Source: 20CM-2-55-15 sp963738025 (GTDB lineage: Bacteria; Acidobacteriota; Terriglobia; 20CM-2-55-15). Taken from it: a DNA stretch of 64,000 nucleotides. Position numbers and translations under genes: made by a program. Position 1 is the stretch's first letter, and every line of letters starts with the position of its first letter. Positions 7,197-16,482 of this stretch are shown here, one piece after another. Where the stretch lies: the NCBI GenBank assembly GCA_963738025.1, contig CAVTWA010000020.1, positions 186,001 to 250,000 of the forward strand. The letters run 5' to 3'. The notes below the pieces were generated by a model that saw only the letters and a program-made list of their open reading frames with translations, ran no database searches and was not told the DNA's origin.

Positions 7197-8855
7197 TTAT
7201 GGCGTGTTCTGAAGGATGGAGAGCCTCCGCTTGATGACGTCGTCATTCGGATTTATCGCGGCAGCTTGGCGATAAATCTCAATGGCTACGTCTTTCTTTT
7301 GCAGCGCTTCCAGAGTGCGACCCCAGGAGTATAAAAGGTTCGCGTCCGGCGCCGGGGCACGGTCGGACGCTTTGCGATAGAGTTCATCGGCGCTTTGCCA
7401 ACGGCCATTCACCGCAGAGCAGTTCGCCAGAAGCCAATAACTTTCCCAATCATTCGGTTTAATCGTTAGTGCCCGATCGAGCAGCGGCCGCGTCTCATCG
7501 CACTTCTCGGGATTGATCTGGGCTGACGTGCGAGCCAGGTACAAGAGCGCGGTCAGATTGAATGGCATGATCCGCAAGCTGGCTCCGAAGTGCTCTTTTG
7601 CCTCGTCCAGTCGTTTTTTATCCAACAGCGCCATGGCGTACCCGAGCTGTCCCGTCATGTTGTTTGGATATAGGTGAACCATATTGCCGTAAAAAGCGAA
7701 GTTGTCTCGCCAGATGTAATTGTGGGAAATGCAAAGCAATATGGCAGTGCCGGTTACGCCGGCCGCAGTCAACCGTTGAATTCTGAGTGTGGGAATCGCG
7801 GACCACAGAACACCCGCCAGCAGCGCTATAGCAAACACCGGCCGATACAAGAAGCGTTCTGCCATGATTGCCCCGATCGGCATGAACCAGTTGGAAACTG
7901 GAAGGAGTGTTACATAAAAAAACAAGATACTGAATGCGATCACCGGTCGAGTCCGTGCGACGAGAACCGCAAACACGATAGTTCCAGCCACGAGCAATAG
8001 CCCCACCCATGCATCCCAATCATGGATGCCGGCGAGCGGAATCGAGTTGTATTCATACACTCCAATGACGTTGATCGGCGCTAAGAGGAGCTTGAAGTAC
8101 TGAATGAATACTCGACCAGATGTCATCCACCGCTGAACGGTCGGCATATTCCCGCTGAAGTACTGATTGCCCAATGGCACTCCGAGCGAACCGAGCACCC
8201 GGAACCGCAAGGCGAGGTATCCGACCGCCACTCCGCCAAGCACAGCAAATCGCCTCCAGTTGAGGAGAACGTTTTTGATGCCGCCGTCGAACAACATCAT
8301 GTCGAGCGCCATGATCGCAGGAAATGTGATCGCGCTCTCTTTTGACAACAGGCTCAGAAAAAACAACACCGCTGTTGCGCCGGTGCGGCGATCCCGGAAC
8401 AACAGCCATGCCGCCATGAAAAGACATGCGGAGAGTAATTCGCTACGACCGACGATCCCAACCACGCTTTCCGTATGGACTGGATGGATTAGATACACCG
8501 CAGCCGCCGCCCATGCCGCCGGTATCGAGGAAAGCAAACGGTAGCTCACAAAGAACACGAGCACGCCGTTCAGCACATGGAGAACAAGGTTCATCAGACG
8601 ATATCCGGGAGCCCAGAGCCCCCAGATGGAGTAGTCGATCGAGAAACTGAGTATCGTTAGCGGACGGTAGACGCCACCAATTCCCAGTTTTGCCGGCCAG
8701 TACTGCTCCGATAAGAACCGCAGCGGCTCGATGTGCCGGATCGCATCATTGCCCGAAACAGCAATCCGATCATCTTGGATGAAAGGATTGAAAATGGAGT
8801 TGGCATAACAGATGACTACAACCACAATGCAGAATGCAAGAACCCGTAACGTCAT
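7197..8855 (-). CDS. TMTC-like TPR membrane protein
   Basis: This 552-residue protein has about ten hydrophobic segments in its first 380 residues, then TPR repeats to the C-terminus (for example near residues 395-540, ending in IYRQAAAINPNDD). The N-terminal NSIFNPFIQDDR resembles the conserved acidic loop of GT-C membrane glycosyltransferases. The layout (GT-C-like membrane half plus TPRs) is that of the TMTC/DUF1736 group, some of which transfer mannose in eukaryotes; bacterial substrates are not known. A second protein of the same layout lies at 60682-62361. No strong ribosome-binding site precedes ATG 8855. Confidence 0.75.
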   Translation of the reverse strand: MTLRVLAFCIVVVVICYANSIFNPFIQDDRIAVSGNDAIRHIEPLRFLSEQYWPAKLGIGGVYRPLTILSFSIDYSIWGLWAPGYRLMNLVLHVLNGVLVFFVSYRLLSSIPAAWAAAAVYLIHPVHTESVVGIVGRSELLSACLFMAAWLLFRDRRTGATAVLFFLSLLSKESAITFPAIMALDMMLFDGGIKNVLLNWRRFAVLGGVAVGYLALRFRVLGSLGVPLGNQYFSGNMPTVQRWMTSGRVFIQYFKLLLAPINVIGVYEYNSIPLAGIHDWDAWVGLLLVAGTIVFAVLVARTRPVIAFSILFFYVTLLPVSNWFMPIGAIMAERFLYRPVFAIALLAGVLWSAIPTLRIQRLTAAGVTGTAILLCISHNYIWRDNFAFYGNMVHLYPNNMTGQLGYAMALLDKKRLDEAKEHFGASLRIMPFNLTALLYLARTSAQINPEKCDETRPLLDRALTIKPNDWESYWLLANCSAVNGRWQSADELYRKASDRAPAPDANLLYSWGRTLEALQKKDVAIEIYRQAAAINPNDDVIKRRLSILQNTP

Positions 8856-9206
8856 ACGCCGCCATTATGCAGAAGGGACGTAATCCGAACAAATTACTGG
8901 GACGAACAACGCGGGCTCGTTGACGTTTCGCAAAGCGACAAGCTTCCGCGCTGTTCAGAACGGCAGGAAAGCCGCGAGGGCGGCATCAAACACGAAATTA
9001 GCACGAAGTTGGCCGGCTTGAAGTACACCGATCAAAGGATCTTCCGGCGCTCTTTTACTCAGGGCAAGTTTTTCACGAACTCAGGCTTTCCCTGATTGTG
9101 CCGCACGATGTAATTCTGAACAATGCTTCTGTAGGGCCGAAAATGTAAGTCGCATAAACCGTCGATCGTCGCCCTAGTTAGGCGACGGCAGTGAGGAAGC
9201 TTAGAT
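8856..9206. other. Intergenic, no gene recognised
   Basis: Divergent region between the TMTC-like gene and the next small gene. It holds a 7-bp-stem hairpin (CGTCGCC ... GGCGACG) near 9168-9189 and no frame that I can support. Confidence 0.5.
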
Positions 9207-9419
9207 ATGCATCGTTTCAATGTAGGACAGCAGGTAATAATCCGACGCAATGAGCCAAGTGCTTTTGCTGGACTGCCAGCCGTCGTAAATGATGTCCAGG
9301 CCAATGACCGGGGTGTATCCATCCTTGATCGGTATGTTGTCGTCTTTTCGTGGGGAGAAAAGCAGACGTTTTATGAGCCGCAACTAGAAAAGGTTACGGA
9401 CAGATCGGATCCATTATGA
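9207..9419 (+). CDS. Small soluble protein of unknown function (70 aa)
   Basis: ATG 9207 is preceded by GAGGAAG at workable spacing. The product begins MHRFNVGQQVIIRRNEPSAF and continues with GLPAVVNDVQ and YVVVFSWGEKQTFYEPQLE. This is a run of short beta strands that looks like an SH3-like or KOW-like barrel: a charged entry strand followed by an E-x-x-L-E-K-V ending. I do not recognise a named family. No operon partner is evident; the downstream region is decayed. Confidence 0.5.
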   Translation: MHRFNVGQQVIIRRNEPSAFAGLPAVVNDVQANDRGVSILDRYVVVFSWGEKQTFYEPQLEKVTDRSDPL

Positions 9420-9699
9420 TCTAGCAAACGCCGATCTGCCAACCATGCGAAGAAAGCGCCGGTGGCTCTTGGCGTATCAAGAGACGGCGTTGAACTATTT
9501 ACATTTCCGTTGAGGCTGCAGGGGAGGTCGTCCATGCAGAGTACAGTTTCATTGATCAGAAAGTTAAAATCGCGCGCAATCTTTCCGTAAAAGCTCGATT
9601 GGCTTGGTGGCGTGCGCGCCGTCATAGCCGAATCGGTTCTTGCCAAACATCAATTATTGATTCTCAACCGTCCGCGTCGTCGTGCGTCAAATGTGCTTC

Positions 9700-10080
9700 C
9701 CCTGGACAGGCTCATCACTGCAATCTGTTCACTTTGGATTAAGCCGAATCGGTTTCTGCGATAGCGATCGTCTTCAAGCCATCCACCTTGTTGAGTTTTC
9801 ATCGCGCAGTGGTGAAACGGAAATATCGGCTCCTATTTTCAGCGAAGGCGAAAACAAAGGGTCCGGAAGGTCCAACTTCAGAGTTGATTCGCTCTGTTGT
9901 CGAAATGAAACAGCACAATCCGACCTCGGGATGTCCTGACATCGCCGATCAGATCAATTTGGCGTTTGGGACCTCTATTAATGTGGGAATTCGGGAGGTA
10001 TTGGAGGCCACCGCTGGCTTTCGCCCCGCGGTGGCTCGTCCACGTAACAGCACTATTTGTTCGCTCTCAGGATTCCTGAC
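9700..10080 (+). pseudogene. Decayed integrase-type (rve) transposase, N-terminal part
   Basis: The translation around 9788-10030 reads KRKYRLLFSAKAKTKGPEG, then SELIRSVVEMKQHNPTSG followed by CPDIADQINLAFGTSIN. This is the helix-turn-helix region found at the start of integrase-core transposases, where the motif is NPxWGCPRIAxQI. Upstream, fragments in other frames continue the similarity back to about 9700 with stops. After about 9990 the frame shifts again and the catalytic core is absent. No terminal repeats were found. It is the stub of an old insertion. Confidence 0.6.
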
Positions 10081-10092
10081 GTAAAGAGCTGA

Positions 10093-10254
10093 TCACGGCC
10101 GCAACGGCGCTCCGCCCACCACGTAGTAGATGACTAGGATTATGAGCACGAGCCCAAAAATCCCCACACCTCCGCCAGTTCCCCATCGTGAATACCCGTA
10201 GTAGCCGCCCCCGCCGCCGAATAACAGTAACAAGACAATAATTAATAGCAGCAT
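10093..10254 (-). CDS. DUF3309-like small hydrophobic protein (53 aa)
   Basis: A strong GAGGAGG lies 7 bases before ATG 10254. The product begins MLLLIIVLLLLFGGGGGYYG, then a Gly/aromatic middle (YSRWGTGGGVG) and a second hydrophobic stretch (IFGLVLIILVIYYVV). Two short membrane segments around a Gly-Tyr-rich linker are the hallmark of the DUF3309 family, often found beside stress-response genes. The neighbouring CsbD-type gene on the same strand fits that setting. Confidence 0.75.
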   Translation of the reverse strand: MLLLIIVLLLLFGGGGGYYGYSRWGTGGGVGIFGLVLIILVIYYVVGGAPLRP

Positions 10255-10355
10255 TCCAAGTCCTCCTCGATCAAAATAATTTCAGGTCGCACGTCATCAC
10301 AATGTTCCATGACAGGCATTCCGGTGGAACGTGGTCACCACAATCCGACACACAG

Positions 10356-10583
10356 TCAGCGGATAGAATCAGCGTCTCCCCGGTCAGCCTGTTTGCTTAG
10401 CCATTCGTCTGCTCTCCGCTCAGCTACTTCTTTAGCCAGGCCGTATCTCTCTTGCAGCTTCCCTACGAACTTGTCGCGCGTTCCGGCAATGTAGTCCAAG
10501 TCATCGTCCGTCAGCTTGGCCCATCCCTGTTTGACCGATCCCTTAAGTTGCTTCCACTTTCCTTCGAGTTGGTCCCAATTCAT
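10356..10583 (-). CDS. CsbD-family stress protein
   Basis: MNWDQLEGKWKQLKGSVKQG is the standard start of CsbD-like proteins, so ATG 10583 is chosen over an in-frame ATG at 10631; GGAGA precedes it. The 75-residue product is highly charged and helical: WAKLTDDDLDYIAGTRDK, then KLQERYGLAKEVAERRADEW. This is full length for the family. CsbD proteins are abundant under general stress in many bacteria, but their biochemical role is not settled. The gene is on the same strand as the outer-membrane barrel gene upstream and the DUF3309 gene downstream. Confidence 0.9.
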   Translation of the reverse strand: MNWDQLEGKWKQLKGSVKQGWAKLTDDDLDYIAGTRDKFVGKLQERYGLAKEVAERRADEWLSKQADRGDADSIR

Positions 10584-10658
10584 TTTTTTTCTCCATTGGT
10601 TAAATATTGCGATCCCGCTATCCTGATTCATTCACGCGTCCATAACCCAAGTTCTGCG

Positions 10659-11243
10659 CTAAAACTTAAATTGGGGACCAAGACCAACGCTGAGATTGTG
10701 ATGGACGCCCTCCGACCAGTACATGAAGTCGCCAACGTCCAGTCGAAATCCCACTGGCCCGACATAAAACTCGGTTCCAACACCTGGATATAGAGCAGCG
10801 TGAGTATTATTGTCGCCGAAGTTAGTTACTGAGTTTGACAGACCGTTCGTGATAGTTCCGTTCGATACACCAAAGCGGATGAAACCACCCTGAACGGTTC
10901 CGAAGAATCTTGCGTGCTCGGTTCCTATTATCAGTTTAGGTCCGACAAGTCCGCGCAACAGCGTTACTGGAGATCGTGATATCGTTGCTGTCGTCGATGT
11001 CGAAGTGATGAGGTTAAGATTTTGTTCAAAGTCGTACGTGAGTCCGCCTTCTAATTGTGCATAGCGCGCTACGTTGAAGCCGATACGAGCGCCGATGCCC
11101 CCAAAATTGGCATTTCCCGCTTCATTGAGCCGGAGGTAGTCGCCAAATACGCCGACCTCGGCGTGATCATGTTCCTGAGCAAGGACAGACGGAACGAAAA
11201 TCAGAATCGATACAATGATGCTTAGAAGCCCCAGTCGTTTCAT
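10659..11243 (-). CDS. Outer-membrane beta-barrel protein
   Basis: MKRLGLLSIIVSILIFVPSV is a clear signal peptide with AAGGG before ATG 11243 (195 aa), so the in-frame ATG at 11282 is rejected. The mature part alternates short amphipathic strands (GGIGARIGFNVARYAQLEGG, VTLLRGLVGPKLIIGTEHAR) and closes with LSVGLGPQFKF, ending in Phe as outer-membrane proteins often do. This fits a small eight-stranded OmpA-like or OmpW-like barrel. Ligand and function are unknown. Confidence 0.75.
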   Translation of the reverse strand: MKRLGLLSIIVSILIFVPSVLAQEHDHAEVGVFGDYLRLNEAGNANFGGIGARIGFNVARYAQLEGGLTYDFEQNLNLITSTSTTATISRSPVTLLRGLVGPKLIIGTEHARFFGTVQGGFIRFGVSNGTITNGLSNSVTNFGDNNTHAALYPGVGTEFYVGPVGFRLDVGDFMYWSEGVHHNLSVGLGPQFKF

Positions 11244-11432
11244 ATTTGATCCCTTTCGCAAATGTTGCCGAGTTGAAGGCACTAACGGTAAAGCAAGCAG
11301 TTAGGGCACCACTTCAATGTTACTTTCGGGTCGAGTTGCAACTTATGGGTCCTCTGGGAAATGTGTGGGCGAGTTCGCCACGATAGGTTTGCCCAAGAGC
11401 GCACAAATAAGGAAGGGGAGTGTTTCGTTTAA

Positions 11433-13242
11433 CCTGAATTATGCACAGAATTGCCCTGTTTCCGACGGCATCGATCCCACTGAAGGCACTGTTCAGCGCG
11501 GTTGTGTGGTGATTGTCAGCGTGATTCGTCGCCGATGTGTGCGTTGAACTAGCCTTCCATAGCAATCATTAATTGAAGTAGATTCCCCATTTTCCAAGCC
11601 CATGTTTAATTTGCAGTCGGTGCATAAATTTCTATGCACAGCGGCGAATGGGAATCAGCAAAGCGGCGCGACGATGACCGGCTTGAAGCCGGACGGTCGC
11701 GGCGCAACGTTGCGCAACCGCGACATCAAACGCTGGAAGACTGTCTTCTCTTCATAGTGATCGCTGTAGCTGATTCCAGTCCGGCCGGCATGACGCCAGA
11801 TCTTGGCCGCGATAAAGAGAAAACGGAGTCGTGAGGTCGCCAGAGTCGTGTGTTTCAGCGCGTTGACATCCGATTGCGGTTCGCGGTTGAACAGCATCAG
11901 CCAGGCGTTCAGGTTGTAAGCCAGCATGGCCAACTGAAAGTGATTCCGGTTCACGTCAAACCGGCCTGATGGATGGGCCGCCAGCCCGGCATCATTGTTG
12001 GCTTCTTTGATGAGATTCTAGGCGCCAGCGCGTTGGTTATAGAACCACACGACCAGTGGGACTGGATCTTTCAGGTTCGTCACGAACACTCTGTATTTAT
12101 AAGGCCGCGTTTCAAACAGCTGATATTGAACCTCATCCTGCGGTTCGTGTTCTTCGTTCTTGTCGTAACGCAAGGCGATAAACCGGTGCGCTTTTGTCCA
12201 GCCCTCCGGTTGATAGACAAACTCGCATTGTTCATTGGCATCCGTTTTCGGCGACGGTTTCCAGTCTGCCTGCTCGAGTTGTTCGACCAATCGTGAGGTT
12301 TTGCGTGCGACGATCACGAATCCGCAGTTTGCCTCTTCGTAAGCCTGGACGGCTTCGGCACAATAAAATCCCGAATCGGCCCGTGCCGATATGTCGTGGA
12401 TGCCTTCGGGCAGCGCGGCGATGGCGTTCTTCAGATGCTCATAGACCTGCTTGCCGGTCGGACGATCGCCATTACGCAATTCGCCCCATAGGTATTCCCG
12501 CGTTTCCGCAATGAAGGTCAGCATCGGCTGGTAGCTCTTCTTGCCTTTGTTTTTCGGATTATAACTTTTGCGGCCCCCCATCTGATTGCCGTAGAGCGTG
12601 TGCACCGTCGTGTCGGTGTCCAGCGTTACTGCTTTCAGCCGGATGTTGGCCGCTTGCCATACACGCTGCCGCATGGCGCGTTGGATTTTCAGGATTTGCA
12701 TCGTCACGTTCAGGTGCAACGATGTCAGGAAGCGCCACAGCGTCGACTGCGGCGGCAGTCTCGGTTCTGAGAGAATCCCCGTCAACATCGGATCATGAGC
12801 GATAAAGCGCAGTTGATTCAAACGCGGAAATCCGATGTAGAGGCCCAGCACAATGCCCAACACGAATTTGTAAAGGCTCATCACTCGCGTCTCGCGACTG
12901 CACGTGATGGTGTTTTCGACTAACTCTTTGAATCCCAACTTCTCCAGCATCGTCGCCACAGGAAGTAATCCGCCATAAGCGGTCAGATTCTTCCCGTTAA
13001 ACTCGAACGGCGTCGAAGGCCCGATTTTATTGGGTTGCCAATGTGTGTCTTGAAACGCTTGTCTGGCAGGCGTTTTCTCTCTATGCTTCTTGTCGTTCAT
13101 CACCATTTGGGTGACCTCCCGGGATGGAATTCCTCCGAGTTGGCCCTCAGAGAAATTCGCTTTTTATCCCGTTTTTTCGGGGTCACCAAATGGTTCTTTT
13201 CATCCGACCCTCATCTCCACGCGCTCATGTGCATAATTCAGG
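11433..13242. mobile_element. IS1380-family insertion sequence, 1810 bp, with target duplication
   Basis: Both ends carry the perfect 15-bp inverted repeat CCTGAATTATGCACA (11433-11447, and its complement at 13228-13242). Directly outside on each side is TTTAA (11428-11432 and 13243-13247), a 5-bp target duplication. The single gene inside, on the minus strand, is an IS1380-type transposase interrupted by an amber codon. Intact ends and duplication suggest a relatively recent insertion, and the element could still be moved by a transposase supplied in trans. Confidence 0.93.
11655..13106 (-). pseudogene. IS1380 transposase with in-frame amber stop
   Basis: ATG 13106 follows GGGAGG. The frame reads LDTDTTVHTLYGNQ (first catalytic Asp region), ARADSGFYCAEAVQAY (second Asp region) and YKYRVFVTNL, then stops at TAG (12020-12018). 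The same frame continues immediately with NLIKEANNDAG, then GRFDVNRNHFQLAMLAYNLN, and ends at 11655. Family members carry E-N-x-I-K-E at this point, so the TAG most simply replaces the GAG of the conserved Glu. The first part is 362 residues and the full gene would be 483. The rest shows no frameshift, which argues for a recent nonsense mutation. Confidence 0.9.
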
Positions 13243-13496
13243 TTTAAGGATTTACCGCATTGTGCCAGGCCCGAAGGGGTTTGGTTCTTTTGATGAACAA
13301 GGTGGGGAGTGGAAAACCAAGAAAGGACATGAGTAGTGCACCCTGCTCTCCATCCTGTATTTCGGTATTGCGACATATCGAAGCAGGAGTGGAAAGACAG
13401 GATGCCCACGGAACCTTTTCCACCCTCACGCCGCAACTCCGGCAATCCACACGGCGCATGGCGTATTCTAAGAACGCCGGAATATTCCATACCGGA

Positions 13497-15740
13497 ATGA
13501 ACTCGAATCGTCGGGGTTTCATTTTAGGTTGGATTGGCAGCCGCATTTATCAGCAGATGCCGCCAATCCCGGATCGGGTTGTCAGCGCGGATGGACAGGA
13601 CGTGATTGCTGCCGGTGAGATTGCGCGCGGCCAGAACGTGTGGCAATCGCTTGGAGGAATGGAGGTCGGCTCGATCTGGGGCCATGGTTCCTACGTCGCT
13701 CCCGACTGGACTGCAGACTGGTTGCATCGGGAACTGACTTTCGTCCTGGATCAATGGTCCATCCGTGATTTCAACGTGCCGTACGAGAAGCTTACGCTGG
13801 AGAACCAGGCCAGGCTTCGTGGCCGGCTCGAGTCCCTCTATCGGCCCAACACTTACGATCCAACGCGCAACGTTATTGTGATCGACCCGATCCGCGCCCG
13901 CGCCTTTGCCTCGGTGGCCGAGCACTATTCCGACATCTTTAATAAAGGAGAAACCGCTTTTGCGATTCCAGCCGGTTCCGTTCCGGATCCCGCGCGACGG
14001 CATGCTCTTTCCGCTTTCATTTTCTGGTCGGCATGGTGCGCCTCGACAAATCGGCCGGGCGATACCGTCACCTATACGCACAACTGGCCGCACGAGCCAT
14101 TGATCAACAACCGCGCAAGCGGCGAGACGGTTCTTTGGACCGGTGTGAGTATCATCATGTTGCTGGCCGGCATTTCAGCAATGGTGTGGTGGTACGCGGC
14201 CCGGAAGAATACCGAAGAACTCCCGGAACTGCCGGCGCAGGACCCACTCATCCGATGGCGCGCCACGCCGTCCCAGCTCGCGACATTGAAATATTTCTGG
14301 GTGGTCGCGGCTCTCATACTGACGCAAATCGTGGTCGGCGTGATCACGGCGCACTATGGCGTGGAAGGCGGCGGATTTTATGGCATCCCTCTCGCCAAGT
14401 GGCTGCCTTACAGCGTCACCAGAACCTGGCACGTGCAGCTCGGGATATTCTGGATCGCAACGGCATGGTTGGCGGCGGGCCTTTTCATCGGTCCCCTCGT
14501 CAGCGGAAAGGAGCCTAAAGGACAGCGGCTGGGCGTCAATGTCCTGTTCGTCGCGCTGCTGGTCGTTGTGGTGGGATCTATGAGCGGTGAATGGATGTCC
14601 ATCGCCAACAAGCTCTCCGACAGCATGTCGTTTTATTGGGGACATCAGGGCTACGAGTACGTTGATCTGGGAAGAGGCTGGCAGACTCTGCTGTTCGCGG
14701 GCTTGCTGATCTGGTTCGCACTCGTCGTCCGATCGATCCGGCCGGCCCTGCGTTCGGAGGAAGAGCAGCGGCCGCTTCTCTGGCTGTTCCTGCTTTCGGC
14801 CGGCGCCATTGGATTGTTTTACGGCGCAGGACTGACCTGGGGACAACACAGCAACTTGTCGATTGTCGAATACTGGCGATGGTGGGTGGTGCACCTGTGG
14901 GTCGAAGGCTTCTTTGAAGTTTTTGCAACCACCGTCATTGCTTTCTTCTTTACGCGGCTGAAACTCATCCGGCCGAAAGTGGCCGCAGAGGGAGCGCTTC
15001 TATCCGCGATCATCTATCTTGCCGGAGGGATCATCGGCACGGGGCACCACCTTTATTTCAGCGGGACGCCGACAATCACACTGGCCTTCGGCGCCTCATT
15101 CAGCGCACTTGAAGTTGTACCTTTGATCATGATCGCCTACGCCGCAGTCGATGATCTTCGACGAGGGCGGCTCACCACCTGGACTTCGCGGTATCGCTGG
15201 CCGATCTATTTCTTCGTTGCCGTTGCGTTCTGGAACATGGTCGGGGCGGGACTGTTCGGCTTCATGATCAATCCGCCGATCGCGCTTTATTACATGCAGG
15301 GCTTGAACACAACTCCACTTCACGGACATGCAGCCCTGTTCGGCGTTTACGGGATGCTCGGCATCGGATTGATGCTGGTCTGTCTGCGTGTGCTCGTTCC
15401 GGATGCAGAATGGAAGGAAGGCTTGCTGAAATTCTCATTCTGGTCCATGAATATCGGGCTTTTTGCAATGTGTGTCGGAAGCCTTCTTCCCGTCGGACTC
15501 TTCCAGACCTGGGCCGCCGTGGATAAAGGATATTGGTACGCGAGAAGCGCGGAGTTTCTCACCACCCCGCTGATGCAAACGCTCCGCTGGATGCGTGTAC
15601 CGGGCGACACACTGTTCGCCTGTGGCGCAGTCGCTCTTGTCATCTTTGTCGCCGGTGTCCGGCCGAAGGCGAAGGGCTTCGCTATTCCGGAGGACAGCGC
15701 AATAAAGGTGCCATCGGTCCCGGTTGAAGCCCGGAGTTGA
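13497..15740 (+). CDS. norB: Quinol-dependent nitric oxide reductase (qNor)
   Basis: This single-subunit enzyme reduces nitric oxide to nitrous oxide in the inner membrane with electrons from quinol. The N-terminal periplasmic domain has the qNor signatures IARGQNVWQSLGGMEVGSIW and SYVAPDWTADWLHRE. The catalytic part shows HLWVEGFFEVFATT (metal-ligand His and conserved Glu), GTGHHLYFSGTP (paired metal-ligand His) and LHGHAALFGVYG (haem ligands). About twelve helices are visible. The start is uncertain: ATG 13497 gives MNSNRRGFILGWIGSRIYQQ, in which the usual first helix is cut short. The frame is open to 13260, but that extension is not hydrophobic. An IS1380 copy ends 255 bases upstream. Confidence 0.9.
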   Translation: MNSNRRGFILGWIGSRIYQQMPPIPDRVVSADGQDVIAAGEIARGQNVWQSLGGMEVGSIWGHGSYVAPDWTADWLHRELTFVLDQWSIRDFNVPYEKLTLENQARLRGRLESLYRPNTYDPTRNVIVIDPIRARAFASVAEHYSDIFNKGETAFAIPAGSVPDPARRHALSAFIFWSAWCASTNRPGDTVTYTHNWPHEPLINNRASGETVLWTGVSIIMLLAGISAMVWWYAARKNTEELPELPAQDPLIRWRATPSQLATLKYFWVVAALILTQIVVGVITAHYGVEGGGFYGIPLAKWLPYSVTRTWHVQLGIFWIATAWLAAGLFIGPLVSGKEPKGQRLGVNVLFVALLVVVVGSMSGEWMSIANKLSDSMSFYWGHQGYEYVDLGRGWQTLLFAGLLIWFALVVRSIRPALRSEEEQRPLLWLFLLSAGAIGLFYGAGLTWGQHSNLSIVEYWRWWVVHLWVEGFFEVFATTVIAFFFTRLKLIRPKVAAEGALLSAIIYLAGGIIGTGHHLYFSGTPTITLAFGASFSALEVVPLIMIAYAAVDDLRRGRLTTWTSRYRWPIYFFVAVAFWNMVGAGLFGFMINPPIALYYMQGLNTTPLHGHAALFGVYGMLGIGLMLVCLRVLVPDAEWKEGLLKFSFWSMNIGLFAMCVGSLLPVGLFQTWAAVDKGYWYARSAEFLTTPLMQTLRWMRVPGDTLFACGAVALVIFVAGVRPKAKGFAIPEDSAIKVPSVPVEARS

Positions 15741-15756
15741 CCTGCAGGACGGTTCG

Positions 15757-15805
15757 GATAAGCCACGGATTTAACGGATTCAATCCGTTCAATCCGTGGC
15801 TTATC
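15757..15805. repeat. ACGGATTNA palindrome (copy 2), between convergent genes
   Basis: GATAAGCCACGGATTTAACG at the left is mirrored by AATCCGTGGCTTATC at the right, separated by nonamer modules, giving a compact 49-bp near-perfect hairpin. It lies between the stops of the nitric oxide reductase (15740) and the acetyltransferase (15821), where it could act as a two-way terminator, although no T-tract follows. Confidence 0.92.
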
Positions 15806-15820
15806 AACCAAAACCTTGAT

Positions 15821-16417
15821 TCACAGCTTCACGTTCTGAGCGCAGGCGCGAAACACCGCCAGAACCTCCGGATTTGCAAGCAGGTCCTGATTCGAGATTG
15901 GCTCACCCTTCGGCTCCGGCTGCTCCGACAAGCGAAGCTCCAGCCACAGAACATCGTGCCATCGACCGAATTTGAAGCCCACGCGTGAATAAAGACCGAC
16001 CCGCGTGAATCCCATCGACTCGTGCAGCTGCACGCTGCCGGCATTCGGCAATGTGATGCCGGCGTACGCATTGAAAAATCCCTGGCGTCGCAGCACCTCG
16101 AATAAGGCGGTGTACAACGCGCGGCCCACGCCTCGCTTTCGTGCGCGTTCGTGGATGTAAACGGACACATCGGTCGACCATTGATAGGCCTGCCGCGTCC
16201 GGTGCGTCGAGGCGTAGGCATAACCCACGACCTCGCCTCCCGCGTCGAACACCAGCCACGGATGCTTCGGCGTGATTTCCCGGATCCGCTTCCGGATCTC
16301 TCCGGCATCGGGCGGCGCCATCTCGAAAGAAGTCGCGAGATCCCGTACGAACGGCGCGTAGATCTCGGCCACCGCCTGTGCGTCGTCGGCAGCAATATTA
16401 CGAATTATGTTGGCCAT
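15821..16417 (-). CDS. GNAT acetyltransferase, phosphinothricin-acetyltransferase-like
   Basis: ATG 16417 follows GGGAG. The 198-residue product has the GNAT order: an N-terminal IRNIAADDAQAVAEIYAPFV, the acceptor region FDAGGEVVGYAYAS, the acetyl-CoA loop RKRGVGRALYTALFE, then GITLPNAGSVQLHESMGF and GFKFGRWHDVLWLEL. The last two blocks are typical of the PAT/Bar-like subgroup (YncA-like), which acetylates phosphinothricin or methionine sulfone/sulfoximine in characterised members. The actual substrate cannot be read from sequence. It converges with norB across a palindrome. Confidence 0.85.
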   Translation of the reverse strand: MANIIRNIAADDAQAVAEIYAPFVRDLATSFEMAPPDAGEIRKRIREITPKHPWLVFDAGGEVVGYAYASTHRTRQAYQWSTDVSVYIHERARKRGVGRALYTALFEVLRRQGFFNAYAGITLPNAGSVQLHESMGFTRVGLYSRVGFKFGRWHDVLWLELRLSEQPEPKGEPISNQDLLANPEVLAVFRACAQNVKL

Positions 16418-16482
16418 GCTGTCTCCCGGTCACATCCATCCCAGTCGCCTAATATTCACATAATCGGCTGATTCGTGCGAGG

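Noticed and set aside
14175..14894. Minus-strand frame of 239 codons inside norB
   Set aside because: It is a shadow frame in a GC-rich gene; the plus strand has all qNor motifs.
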